NCBI RefSeq assembly: GCF_001434115.1
Contig: NZ_AZDW01000034.1
Coordinates: 104,231 to 168,230, forward strand
DNA: 64,000 nucleotides
Direction of reading: 5' to 3'
From: Levilactobacillus zymae DSM 19395
Lineage (GTDB): Bacteria > Bacillota > Bacilli > Lactobacillales > Lactobacillaceae
The notes under the pieces are model-generated. The model worked only from the letters and a program-made list of their open reading frames with translations, was not told where the DNA came from and did not search any database. Made by a program: the position numbers and the translations under genes. Below, in pieces: positions 38,652-47,007 of this stretch. The number at the start of each line of letters is the position of its first letter. Positions within the stretch are counted from its first letter, which is position 1.

Positions 38652-39977
38652 TTGATCACAACGTATGCCGAAGCATTGCGCTTCATCCACGGCCGCGACC
38701 AATTTAAAAAGGCCCCGACGTTACGGCGGATGCGGCACTTCATGGAACTGTTAGGAAATCCCCAGGAACACCTGAAGATGATTCACGTGGCGGGCACCAA
38801 CGGGAAGGGGTCCACCGTGGCCTTCTTACGCGACCTCTTAATGGCCGCGGGGAACACCGTGGGGACCTTCACCTCACCGTTTATCACCCGGTTCAACGAA
38901 CGGATCAGCTGCGACGGGCAACCCATTAGCGATGCGGAGCTGATCGACCTGGTCAACCGGGTCCAACCCATCGTGCAACAGCTAGACGCCGAGCTGGCCG
39001 AGAAGGGCCCCACCGAGTTTGAAATCGACACGGCCCTGATGTTTTGCTACTTCGCCACCCACCCGGTCGACGTGGTGGTGGTCGAAGTCGGGTTGGGCGG
39101 GTTGTACGATTCGACCAACATCATCACGCCAATGGTCTCGGTAATCACCACCATCGGCATGGATCACATGAAGATCTTGGGCGACACGATTCCGAAGATT
39201 GCGGCCCAAAAGGCGGGGATCATCAAGCCCAACGTGCCCGTCGTGTGTGGCCGCCTGTCCCCGGACGCCTTGGCCGTGATGGACCGGACCGCGGCGGAAA
39301 AACACACCCAGGTGGTCGCTTTGGCCCGGGACTTTCAGGTGACCAACCAGCCCGAGGCCCAGTGGGGGGAACGGTTTACCTACCAGTACGGGACGCTGAA
39401 ATTAACGCATTTACAGATTGACTTGTTGGGGGCCTACCAGATTGACAACGCCGCGACGGCCCTGAGTGCGTTTGTGACCTATCAGCGGCTGCAGGGACTC
39501 AGCACGACCACGGCCACGTTGCGCCGGGGCTTAGCCCATACGGCGTGGCCGGGGCGGTTTGAACGGTTAAATAACCAACCGCTGATCGCCATTGACGGGG
39601 CGCACAACGAGCCGGCCATGGTGGAGTTGGCGCAGTTACTCCGGCAACACTTTGCGACCAACGACGTTTACATCGTCTTAGCCGTGCTGGCCGATAAACA
39701 ATACGGCCAAATGGTGCAGACCTTACTAACCGTGCCCAACGTGCACCTGATTGTGACGCAGTTCAGCGGGCCGGGTAAGCGTAGCGCGGCGACGCCCACC
39801 GAGCTGGAGGCCGCGGCGGCCCAGTCCGAGCGGATGACCATGGCGCCTAACTGGCCGGCGGCGTTAAAACAGGCGCTGGGGACCATGTCAGCCGAGGACT
39901 TGTTGCTGCTGACGGGGTCGCTGTACTTTATCTCGGAAGTCCGGCATTACTTTAAGGACGCTCCCGCGGAAAATTAA
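38652..39977 (+). CDS. folC: Bifunctional folylpolyglutamate/dihydrofolate synthase
   Basis: FolC adds glutamates to folates (and may join dihydropteroate to glutamate). The 441-residue Mur-ligase-like protein has the P-loop VAGTNGKGST near residue 46, the TSPFITRFNERI segment near 74 and the FGDGIDGAHN-type stretch LIAIDGAHNEPAM near 312. It starts at TTG 38652 with GGGAGGTAA 9 bp upstream; there is no earlier ATG. It follows valS as in B. subtilis, but a terminator and a TACACT -10 (38612-38617) show separate transcription. Confidence 0.94.
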   Translation: MITTYAEALRFIHGRDQFKKAPTLRRMRHFMELLGNPQEHLKMIHVAGTNGKGSTVAFLRDLLMAAGNTVGTFTSPFITRFNERISCDGQPISDAELIDLVNRVQPIVQQLDAELAEKGPTEFEIDTALMFCYFATHPVDVVVVEVGLGGLYDSTNIITPMVSVITTIGMDHMKILGDTIPKIAAQKAGIIKPNVPVVCGRLSPDALAVMDRTAAEKHTQVVALARDFQVTNQPEAQWGERFTYQYGTLKLTHLQIDLLGAYQIDNAATALSAFVTYQRLQGLSTTTATLRRGLAHTAWPGRFERLNNQPLIAIDGAHNEPAMVELAQLLRQHFATNDVYIVLAVLADKQYGQMVQTLLTVPNVHLIVTQFSGPGKRSAATPTELEAAAAQSERMTMAPNWPAALKQALGTMSAEDLLLLTGSLYFISEVRHYFKDAPAEN

Positions 39978-40098
39978 CGACCGCAAAGGGCCGTGAACCG
40001 CGAGCTACCGGGAGAATGAGTCGAAGTCTTAAAATCTAATTAAAATCACCTTTTGCTATTTCTTTCTGCTGTAAAGTTCGGTATTCTTATCGTTGACG

Positions 40099-40139
40099 AC
40101 GTGTTTTCACGTAGATAGGTATGTTATAATACGTCTATC
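40099..40139 (+). promoter_or_regulatory. mreB operon promoter with nested inverted repeats
   Basis: TATAAT (40125-40130) with upstream TGT; TGTTTT (40102-40107) at 17 bp. The hairpin ACGTG-TTTT-CACGT (40099-40112) covers the -35, and GATAG/CTATC (40114-40118, 40135-40139) flank the -10 symmetrically. The upstream 39978-40098 has no other clear feature. Confidence 0.6.
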
Positions 40140-40197
40140 AATGAATAAGACAAAAATCCATTAATATATTTTGTTGACAATGAAGGGATGAAACACA

Positions 40198-41202
40198 GTG
40201 TTCGGATTAGGAACGAAAAATATTGGAATCGATTTGGGTACCGCCAATACGATTGTCTACGTTGACGGTAAGGGAATCGTTCTACGCGAACCTTCCGTTG
40301 TCGCCAAGAACACAAAGTCTGGGGAAATTGTGTCCGTTGGTGAAGACGCACGGGCAATGATTGGTCGGACGCCAGCTAGCATCGTCGCTATTCGGCCCAT
40401 GAAAGACGGGGTCATTGCGGATTACGATACCACGGTCGCCATGATGAAGTACTTCATCGAAAAGACGGTTGGTCGTTCTGGTGGCAAGCCTTACGTGATG
40501 GTTTGTGTCCCAAGCGGTGTAACGGAAGTTGAAAAGCGGGCCGTGATTGACGCAACGCGGGTCGCCGGTGCACGTGACGCTTACGTGATTGAAGAACCAT
40601 TTGCTGCGGCTATCGGGGCCGGACTTCCCGTCATGGACCCAACTGGGAGCATGGTCGTTGACATGGGTGGTGGGACCACCGATGTGGCAACGATTTCTCT
40701 CGGGGGAATCGTGTCCAGCCGGTCCATTCGGGTCGCCGGTGACAAGTTAGACGACGCCATCGCCACTTACGTGCGGACGAACTTTAACCTGTTGATTGGG
40801 GAACGGACGGCTGAAAAGCTGAAGATGGACATTGGCTCGGCTTCCGTTGCCGAAGCCGAAAAGATCAAGGGTGCGACCATTCGGGGCCGTGACCTGGTCA
40901 CCGGCTTACCGAAGGCCGTTGAAGTTTCCGCGGTCGACGTGGCCAAGGCCATTCAAGAACCCGTTCAAAGCGTGATTACGGCCATCAAGGAAACGTTGGA
41001 AGAAACGTCTCCTGAAATTGCCGCCGACGTGATCGATCACGGGATCGTGTTGACGGGTGGCGGGGCGCTACTTAAAAACTTATCTGAAGTGATTGCTGAT
41101 GCAACCAAGGTTCCCGTTTCCATTGCAAACGATCCGCTGGATTGCGTGGCAACCGGTACCGGTGAGTCCTTAAAGAGTATCGATGTCATGAAGAAAAAAT
41201 AG
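40198..41202 (+). CDS. mreB: Rod-shape-determining protein MreB
   Basis: Actin-like ATPase that guides the elongation machinery. It has 334 residues and starts with [17 protein letters not shown]; phosphate-2 is [18 protein letters not shown] near 156 and the adenosine motif is [12 protein letters not shown] near 282. It starts at GTG 40198, 8 bp after AAGGGATG. The association with mreC and mreD identifies it as the true MreB, while the paralogue at 12590 is the Mbl type. Confidence 0.96.
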   Translation: MFGLGTKNIGIDLGTANTIVYVDGKGIVLREPSVVAKNTKSGEIVSVGEDARAMIGRTPASIVAIRPMKDGVIADYDTTVAMMKYFIEKTVGRSGGKPYVMVCVPSGVTEVEKRAVIDATRVAGARDAYVIEEPFAAAIGAGLPVMDPTGSMVVDMGGGTTDVATISLGGIVSSRSIRVAGDKLDDAIATYVRTNFNLLIGERTAEKLKMDIGSASVAEAEKIKGATIRGRDLVTGLPKAVEVSAVDVAKAIQEPVQSVITAIKETLEETSPEIAADVIDHGIVLTGGGALLKNLSEVIADATKVPVSIANDPLDCVATGTGESLKSIDVMKKK

Positions 41203-41293
41203 GGACTAGCGGGAAGGCAGCTTCCCGCTTCTTTATTGTTACCGGTTCGTCCGTCACCGTTGGGCAACCGGATAAACAAGATGGAGGTCAAAC

Positions 41294-42145
41294 ATGCAAA
41301 AATTTTCTTTCAATCGGCGATTGGTGATCATCATTGTTTGCTTGATTGTTAGCTTTGCTTTGATGACGGTGTCCGTCGCGGTTCGAAATAAGCGTTCGAC
41401 ACCACCGCTGATTCAACAGTTCGGCAACGACATTGTTGGCCTGACTGACCGGATCGTGGCTTTACCGGCTAACGGTCTGAGTGGCTCCGTGAGTTCGATT
41501 TCGGAACTCCTCAACACCTATCAAGAAAACCAGCAGTTGAAAAAACAGGTGGGTGAACTGGCCCAAACGAAGGTCCGCGACCAAACCCTCGCTAAAGAAA
41601 ATAAGCAGTTAAAGCAGCAGATCAAACTCAACGACTCGCTGACCGACTATTCGGCGATTTCGGCGGCCGTCATTACCCGGACGCCCTCGTCCTGGCAAAA
41701 CCAAGTCGTGATCAATAAAGGGTCTTCGGCTGGCGTGGTCAAGAACATGCCGGTGATGTCTGGTTCGGGCCTCGTAGGACGGGTCGCCGAAGTCAATAAG
41801 ACCAATTCGAAGGTCGAGTTGATTACGGATAACAACGATTCAGCCAACCGGTTTGCCGTGCAGATCACCACCAAGTCCGGCAAGACGGTCAACGGGGTCT
41901 TGAGCGGCTTTAACGCCAACTCCGGTCAGATCACCATGAACAACATCACGACCAAGGCGAAGATCAGTAAGGGTGATAAGGTTGTCACCAGCGGTTTGGG
42001 TGGCGTGACGCCGAAGGGCTTATACGTCGGTCAAGTGGCGAAGGCCAGTGGTGACGACTACGGGTTGTCAACGAAACTGTACATCACGCCTGCGACCGAT
42101 CTGAGCGATTTGAACATCGTGACGGTTGCCGTGACGAAACAATAG
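41294..42145 (+). CDS. mreC: Rod-shape-determining protein MreC
   Basis: MreC is a bitopic membrane protein that links MreB to the extracellular synthases. The 283-residue protein has one membrane helix (about 10-30), a coiled coil (about 65-110, with KENKQLKQQIKLND) and an extracellular beta-barrel domain containing the VVINKGSSAGVVKNMPVM motif near 136. It starts 92 bp after mreB in the same direction and precedes mreD by 12 bp. Confidence 0.95.
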   Translation: MQKFSFNRRLVIIIVCLIVSFALMTVSVAVRNKRSTPPLIQQFGNDIVGLTDRIVALPANGLSGSVSSISELLNTYQENQQLKKQVGELAQTKVRDQTLAKENKQLKQQIKLNDSLTDYSAISAAVITRTPSSWQNQVVINKGSSAGVVKNMPVMSGSGLVGRVAEVNKTNSKVELITDNNDSANRFAVQITTKSGKTVNGVLSGFNANSGQITMNNITTKAKISKGDKVVTSGLGGVTPKGLYVGQVAKASGDDYGLSTKLYITPATDLSDLNIVTVAVTKQ

Positions 42146-42157
42146 GAGGGACGACGC

Positions 42158-42679
42158 GTGTACCGATTATCTAAATTACGGTTCGGGTTCCCCATTGGGT
42201 TATTACTCATGTTGTTTTTGGACGGATCGATCAGCCAGATTTTTAGTACCCACCTGTTTCGGCCCTCGGCCATCATGGTGAGTCACCTGGTCGTTTTGTG
42301 GTTGATTGCGGCCGTTTTATTTGAAGATCAATATGACATTCCGATTGCGCGGTGGGCCGCCGCTGCCGGGGCGATTTTTGACCTGTACTATACGGGAATC
42401 TTTGGCGTGTACGTCTTTATTTTTCCGTTAGCAGTCTACCTGACCCGGTTGATGGTGGCGTATATCAGTCCGAACTTTTTGAGTGGGCTCCTGATTTACT
42501 TTATCGATATCACCATGGTCGAAGCGTTGGGGTATTTAGCGAGTCGTATGGTGCATTTGACCAGTATGGCGGGGAGCACCTTTTTGGTGACGACCCTCGG
42601 GCCAACGTTAGCCTTAAATTTAGCGCTATTTGTGGTGTTATATTTCCCCATTCGTTGGGTGTACAATTGGTTAAAATAG
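42158..42679 (+). CDS. mreD: Rod-shape-determining protein MreD
   Basis: An integral membrane protein of 173 residues with five or six hydrophobic helices, the third partner of MreBC. It starts at GTG 42158 with TAGGAGGGACG upstream. FDLYYTGIFGVYVFIFPL near residue 71 resembles the family's conserved core. It is followed by minC 19 bp later, so shape and division-site genes share one operon. Confidence 0.93.
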   Translation: MYRLSKLRFGFPIGLLLMLFLDGSISQIFSTHLFRPSAIMVSHLVVLWLIAAVLFEDQYDIPIARWAAAAGAIFDLYYTGIFGVYVFIFPLAVYLTRLMVAYISPNFLSGLLIYFIDITMVEALGYLASRMVHLTSMAGSTFLVTTLGPTLALNLALFVVLYFPIRWVYNWLK

Positions 42680-42698
42680 GTTGAAGGGAACGAACGCT

Positions 42699-43367
42699 AT
42701 GCAAGCTGCCGTATTACGTGGAACGCAAGACGGCTATGACCTGGTGATCAAACAGTCCGCGAGTCTGGATCAGGTCATGGTTGATTTGAAAACATTGTTG
42801 GAGAATTTAAAGGCGGATGCTCAGGCGCCAACGGAGCGGGTCTCGTTAGACGTGCTGACGGAAGACCGCATCTTAACGCCCGAGGAGAAGCACCGAATCG
42901 AGCAACTGGTGGGCCAATACCCCCGGTTTGAAATTCACAAAATTACGGCCAACGTCATGACGATCGCAGACGCTCTCCAACTGAAGGAACGGGAAAACGT
43001 TCATTTATTGAGCAAGGTGATTCGTAACGGGCAGGACGTTCAGATGCAAGGTGACGTCCTGTTTTTGGGCACCATCCATGAGGGGGGTAAACTCTGCACC
43101 ACGGGGAATATCTTCTCGATGGGCAACGTAACGGGTATCTTACAGGCTGGGTATCCCGATGACGAGTCAAAGCTGGTGATGGGAAATTTACAAACCGCTC
43201 AGCAGGTGCGCATCGCCGAACAGTTTGATATTGTAGAACAGGGCGAACTGGCCGCTTCGCAACAGACAATCGCCTACGTCAACGACTTACACGTGTTGTC
43301 GTACGGTAATCTCAATCAGTTGAAGAAGATTAACCCCAAGTTGTATAACCAGATCGGAGGAATTTAG
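42699..43367 (+). CDS. minC: Septum site-determining protein MinC
   Basis: MinC blocks FtsZ ring formation near the poles. In the 222-residue protein the N-terminal FtsZ-inhibiting domain is divergent, and the C-terminal beta-helix domain is visible from about residue 105 (VIRNGQDVQMQGDVLFLGTIHEGG). I chose ATG 42699, 9 bp after GAAGGGA; the TTG at 42681 overlaps this site. It is followed directly by minD, with a 1-bp gap. Confidence 0.93.
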   Translation: MQAAVLRGTQDGYDLVIKQSASLDQVMVDLKTLLENLKADAQAPTERVSLDVLTEDRILTPEEKHRIEQLVGQYPRFEIHKITANVMTIADALQLKERENVHLLSKVIRNGQDVQMQGDVLFLGTIHEGGKLCTTGNIFSMGNVTGILQAGYPDDESKLVMGNLQTAQQVRIAEQFDIVEQGELAASQQTIAYVNDLHVLSYGNLNQLKKINPKLYNQIGGI

Positions 43368-43368
43368 A

Positions 43369-44175
43369 ATGGGAAAAGCAATTGTGATCACCTCTGGTAA
43401 GGGGGGCGTCGGTAAGACCACGACCAGTGCGAACATTGGGACCGCTTTGGCCTTGATGGGCAAGCGGGTCTGCCTGATGGATCTAGACATCGGGTTGCGG
43501 AACCTCGACGTGGTCTTGGGGCTAGACAACCGGATCATCTACGATATCGTGGATGTGGCGGAAGGTCGGGCAAAACTCCCCCAAGCGTTGGTCAAAGACA
43601 AGCGCTTTGACGACAAGCTTTACTTGTTACCCGCCGCTCAAAATACCGATAAGACGGCGTTGAAGCCGGAACAGGTCAAGGCCATCGTGGACGAACTCAA
43701 ACCGGAATACGATTACGTGTTGATCGACTGCCCGGCCGGGATCGAACAAGGCTTCATGAACGCCGTGGCCGGGGCGGATGCCGCCATCGTGGTCACCACG
43801 CCGGAAATCTCGGCGGTCCGGGATGCCGACCGGGTCGTGGGCCTGTTGGAACAACACCCGTTGGTTGAAGCGCCCCGGTTACTGATCAACCGGATTCGGC
43901 GGAACATGATGCAGGACGGGACCATGATGGATATCGACGAGATCACCCATCACCTGGGCATCGAACTGCTGGGCATTATCTTTGACGACGACGCGGTAAT
44001 CACCACGTCGAACAAGGGGGAACCCATCGTCATGGATACGGACAATCCCGCTTCGCAAGGTTACCGGAACGTGGCTCGCCGGCTAGAAGGCGAGACCGTG
44101 CCGTTGATGAAGTTAGAAGACCAAGAGGAACCCGGGTTCTGGCACCGCGTCAGCAACTGGTTCCATCGGGGTTAA
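43369..44175 (+). CDS. minD: Septum site-determining protein MinD
   Basis: Membrane-associated ParA-type ATPase that recruits MinC. The 268-residue protein has the deviant Walker A ITSGKGGVGKTTTSANIG at residues 6-23, switch I/II regions (LMDLDIGLRNLDVVLG, LIDCPAGIEQGF) and a C-terminal amphipathic membrane helix (GFWHRVSNWFHRG). No minE lies nearby, consistent with the DivIVA-type static Min system of Firmicutes. A terminator follows. Confidence 0.97.
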   Translation: MGKAIVITSGKGGVGKTTTSANIGTALALMGKRVCLMDLDIGLRNLDVVLGLDNRIIYDIVDVAEGRAKLPQALVKDKRFDDKLYLLPAAQNTDKTALKPEQVKAIVDELKPEYDYVLIDCPAGIEQGFMNAVAGADAAIVVTTPEISAVRDADRVVGLLEQHPLVEAPRLLINRIRRNMMQDGTMMDIDEITHHLGIELLGIIFDDDAVITTSNKGEPIVMDTDNPASQGYRNVARRLEGETVPLMKLEDQEEPGFWHRVSNWFHRG

Positions 44176-44187
44176 AAAAGAATGTAA

Positions 44188-44217
44188 GGGCCGGGACCGT
44201 TTGGGGACCGGCTTTTT
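44188..44217 (+). terminator. Terminator after minD
   Basis: GCCGG (44190-44194) pairs with CCGGC (44208-44212), followed by five T residues. Confidence 0.8.
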
Positions 44218-44274
44218 GCTTGCCTGAACGTAAGCGAATGACCCGAATTGATCCCAAAATTTGGGGGATGGGGG

Positions 44275-44303
44275 TTGACGGTGTTCGCAAAAAATCGTAG
44301 TAT
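44275..44303 (+). promoter_or_regulatory. Promoter of the amino-acid ABC transporter T-box
   Basis: TTGACG (44275-44280), 17-bp spacer, TAGTAT (44298-44303). The palindrome CCCAAA-A-TTTGGG (44253-44265) lies just upstream and could be an operator. Confidence 0.7.
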
Positions 44304-44309
44304 ATTGGC

Positions 44310-44572
44310 AATGAAACAAAACGTTGAGCAGAAGAGTAGCGCAGCAGTGAGACAACAGAAAGCCCGGATGATGGAAACGGGTGTCGCTGGTGACGTGAAG
44401 CACATCTGTGAGTTGGTCGTCTGAAGATTGAGTAGGATGATTCGGGTTAGCCCGTTATCGCTGGAGTTGCTTGCAACTCACTGAGGTTGGTTTAGTGATA
44501 GACCAACGAACAGGGGTGGAACCACGATGTGATCGTCCTCTTAGGCCTACGGGTCTAGGAGGGCGTTTTTTA
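44310..44572 (+). promoter_or_regulatory. T-box riboswitch, histidine (CAC) specifier
   Basis: A full T-box. The specifier loop carries AGTA (5' side, AGAGTAGCG) and GAA; the triplet in the calibrated GAA-N-codon-A position is CAC at 44401-44403. The T-box sequence GGGTGGAACCACG ends at 44525. The terminator (CGTCCTC-TAG-CC/GG-CTA-GAGGGCG plus six T) ends near 44572. It resembles the oppA T-box in its 3' module (AACTCACTGAGG, GGTGGAACCACG, CGTCCTC). Confidence 0.85.
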
Positions 44573-44693
44573 TTTCAGGGGTTCTAACGGTGCGAGCAAC
44601 TCCCTGAGTCGGCGTGGCGTGAGCCCGTCGAAAATTGAGGTGGCACCGCGGTCAAACGTCCTCTTGGATTAAGTTCCAAGTGGGCGTTTTTTA
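44573..44693 (+). promoter_or_regulatory. Second, partial T-box module without stem I
   Basis: A duplicated 3' half of the preceding T-box. GCAACTC-CTGAG, CC-CGAA, GGTGGCACCGCG (AGGTGGCACCGCGG at 44638-44651) and CGTCCTCTT recur in the same order. It ends in its own terminator, CGTCC-TCTTGGA/TTCCAAG-GGGCG with T-run (44657-44692). There is no room for stem I or a specifier. The two modules, the minD terminator and the promoter account for the gap 44176-44713. Confidence 0.8.
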
Positions 44694-44713
44694 GTTGAGA
44701 AGGAGGAATTGGT

Positions 44714-45355
44714 ATGCACTACGTTAGCGAAATTTTACCCTCACTGATTTCCGGAACCGGAATGACGTTATCGATTTTCTTTTGGACCATTATTATTTCC
44801 ATTCCCTTAGGGATTCTGGTGGGCCTGGGCATGTTGACCAAGTTTAAGCCCTTAACCTGGGTGATCAACATTTACGTGTGGTTGATGCGGGGAACCCCAT
44901 TGTTACTGCAATTAATTTTTGTTTTTTACGGGTTACCGATTATTGGGGTGGTCTTTCCCCGTTACGAGGCGGCGCTGTTCGCCTTTATCTTGAACTACAC
45001 GGCCTACTTCGCCGAAATCTTCCGGGGTGGACTCCAGGCCATTCCCGTGGGGCAGTACGAAAGTGCTCGGGTTCTGCGGTTGACCAACTGGCAGACCTTA
45101 CGCAAGATCGTGATTCCCCAAGTGGTCAAGATCGTGTTACCGTCAATCGGGAACGAAGTCATCAACCTGGTCAAGGATTCCTCGTTGGTGTACGTGATCG
45201 GGTTGGGCGATCTGCTGCGGGCCGGTAACGTGGCCATGGCGCGCGACGTTACGCTGTTACCGATGGTCCTAGTCGCCGTCATCTACTTACTACTGACGGC
45301 GGTTTGCACGTTGGTTCTGCGACGGTTGGAAAAGCACTACAGCTATTGGCGTTAG
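44714..45355 (+). CDS. Polar amino acid ABC transporter permease (probably histidine)
   Basis: A 213-residue HisM/GlnP-type permease with about five membrane helices. The EAA loop that contacts the ATPase is visible as SARVLRLTNWQTLRKIVIPQ near residue 117. AAGGAGG lies 9 bp before the ATG. It is the first gene of a permease-ATPase-binding protein operon. The histidine-type T-box upstream indicates histidine as substrate; sequence alone gives only polar amino acids. A single permease gene implies a homodimeric channel. Confidence 0.92.
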   Translation: MHYVSEILPSLISGTGMTLSIFFWTIIISIPLGILVGLGMLTKFKPLTWVINIYVWLMRGTPLLLQLIFVFYGLPIIGVVFPRYEAALFAFILNYTAYFAEIFRGGLQAIPVGQYESARVLRLTNWQTLRKIVIPQVVKIVLPSIGNEVINLVKDSSLVYVIGLGDLLRAGNVAMARDVTLLPMVLVAVIYLLLTAVCTLVLRRLEKHYSYWR

Positions 45356-45373
45356 AGAAAGGATGGTCAGCAT

Positions 45374-46012
45374 ATGCTGGAACTAAAAAATATTTCTAAG
45401 AAATTTGATGGCAAGGTCATCCTGGACAACGTGAACTTGACCGTAAAGGACGGTCAGATCTTGACCATCGTGGGACCGTCCGGGGCCGGGAAAACCACGT
45501 TACTTCGTTGTATCAGTGGTTTAGCGCCGGTGGACGGGGGCCAGTTTTTACTCGACGGTAAGGCCTTTGACCCCGCGACCAACCGGGATAACGATTCCGT
45601 GATTGGCGTGGTCTTCCAAGACTTTCAGTTGTTCCCGAATTTGACGGTCTTACAAAACGTGACCTTAGCGCCGACCATGGTGCTGAAGAAGGACGCCCAG
45701 GCCGTGACCACTGAGGCCCGTAACCTGTTAAAACGGTTGAACTTGGACGGCAAGGCGGACCTGTACCCCTACGAATTATCCGGGGGCCAGAAGCAGCGGG
45801 TGGCCATCGTTCGGGCGTTGGCCATGCACCCCAAACTCCTGTGTTACGATGAACCCACGTCGGCACTGGATCCGGATCTGCGGCACGAAGTGGAACAAAT
45901 CATCTTGAACTTGAAGCAGGAGGGCATGACCCAGATCGTGGTCACCCACGATATTCCGTTCGCGGAAAACATCGCCGACCAGATGCTTCGGGTGGAACCC
46001 AAGCAAAACTAA
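45374..46012 (+). CDS. Polar amino acid ABC transporter ATP-binding protein
   Basis: A 212-residue cytoplasmic ATPase. Walker A GPSGAGKTT is at residues 34-42, the Q-loop is in VFQDFQLFPNL near 82, the signature LSGGQKQRVAI is near 136 and Walker B LLCYDEPTSALD near 155, with the H-loop in VVTHDIPFA. It starts 18 bp after the permease with AAAGGATGG upstream. It is slightly shorter than the usual 240 residues for the family, with the C-terminal end trimmed, but all motifs are intact. Confidence 0.95.
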   Translation: MLELKNISKKFDGKVILDNVNLTVKDGQILTIVGPSGAGKTTLLRCISGLAPVDGGQFLLDGKAFDPATNRDNDSVIGVVFQDFQLFPNLTVLQNVTLAPTMVLKKDAQAVTTEARNLLKRLNLDGKADLYPYELSGGQKQRVAIVRALAMHPKLLCYDEPTSALDPDLRHEVEQIILNLKQEGMTQIVVTHDIPFAENIADQMLRVEPKQN

Positions 46013-46024
46013 GGAGGACGCCAT

Positions 46025-46876
46025 ATGAAGATGAAACGGTTAGTGCGCTGGGTCTTAAGCATCGGCCTCCTGGTTGGGTTAGGGGTCAGCCTCGCGGGGT
46101 GTAGCAACGTCACGCAGCGGGCCAATACCCAAGACACCTGGTCCAAGATGCAAAAGCGTGGTCACGTGGTCGTGGGTCTCGACGACACCTTCGTGCCCAT
46201 GGGCTTTCGGCAAAAGAGTGGGAAGTTGGTCGGTTACGATATCGACCTCGCCCGCGCCGTGTTTAAGCTCTACCACATTAAGGTCGACTTTCAGTCCATC
46301 GATTGGTCGATGAACGCTACCGAGTTGCACAACGGCACGATCGATTTGATTTGGAACGGTTTTTCCATTACGCCGGAACGGGCTAAGAAGGTGGCGTTCT
46401 CCGACGTTTACCTCAACAACGACCAGGTCTTAGTCACCTTGAAGAAGGACCACATCACCTCGTTTGCTGGGATGACGGGCAAGGTCTTAGGGGCCCAGAG
46501 TGGCTCGTCCGGGTATAATGATATCGATACTTACCCCAAGGTCTTGAAGAACCGCATCAAGAATCACAGCGCGATTCAGTACGATTCCTTCACCAACGCC
46601 TTTATCGACCTGAACTCGGGCCGGATTCAGGGGTTATTGATCGACAGTACCTACGCCAACTACTACGTTAAGCACCAGGCCCACCCCGAAGACTACCGGG
46701 TCATTCAGGGAAGTTTCCCCAAGGAACAATTCGCGGTGGGGTTACGGAAGGGTGACGTGACCATGCGGCGGAAGATCAATCGGGGGTTACAACGGTTAGC
46801 CGCCAACGGGACCCTCGAAAAAATCAACGCCAAATGGTTCGGCAGCAACGTCGATACGCCGTTATTAAAAAAATAG
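46025..46876 (+). CDS. Amino acid ABC transporter substrate-binding lipoprotein
   Basis: A family-3 extracellular solute-binding protein of 283 residues. The signal peptide ends in lipobox VSLAGC (Cys near residue 27). The binding domain begins KRGHVVVGLDDTFVPMGF and has YDIDLARAVFKLY near 75. AAGGAGG precedes the ATG. It is the third gene of the histidine-type T-box operon, and a strong terminator follows. Confidence 0.93.
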   Translation: MKMKRLVRWVLSIGLLVGLGVSLAGCSNVTQRANTQDTWSKMQKRGHVVVGLDDTFVPMGFRQKSGKLVGYDIDLARAVFKLYHIKVDFQSIDWSMNATELHNGTIDLIWNGFSITPERAKKVAFSDVYLNNDQVLVTLKKDHITSFAGMTGKVLGAQSGSSGYNDIDTYPKVLKNRIKNHSAIQYDSFTNAFIDLNSGRIQGLLIDSTYANYYVKHQAHPEDYRVIQGSFPKEQFAVGLRKGDVTMRRKINRGLQRLAANGTLEKINAKWFGSNVDTPLLKK

Positions 46877-46891
46877 TGAAAAGTAAATCTT

Positions 46892-46925
46892 AACCGGGTG
46901 AGACCGCGTGTCTCCCCGGTTTTTG
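46892..46925 (+). terminator. Terminator of the amino-acid ABC operon
   Basis: AACCGG-GAGAC/GTCTC-CCGGTT stem followed by a T-run. Confidence 0.85.
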
Positions 46926-46939
46926 CGTGGGGGGATTGC

Positions 46940-46968
46940 TTGTATTTCCGGGGCGCTTCCCTTATCAT
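46940..46968 (+). promoter_or_regulatory. Promoter of the ymfF-ymfH unit
   Basis: TTGTAT (46940-46945), 17-bp spacer, TATCAT (46963-46968). Confidence 0.7.
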
Positions 46969-47007
46969 TAAACATCGTTAGGTTTTTTGCGAAGGAGGCA
47001 ATTGCGC

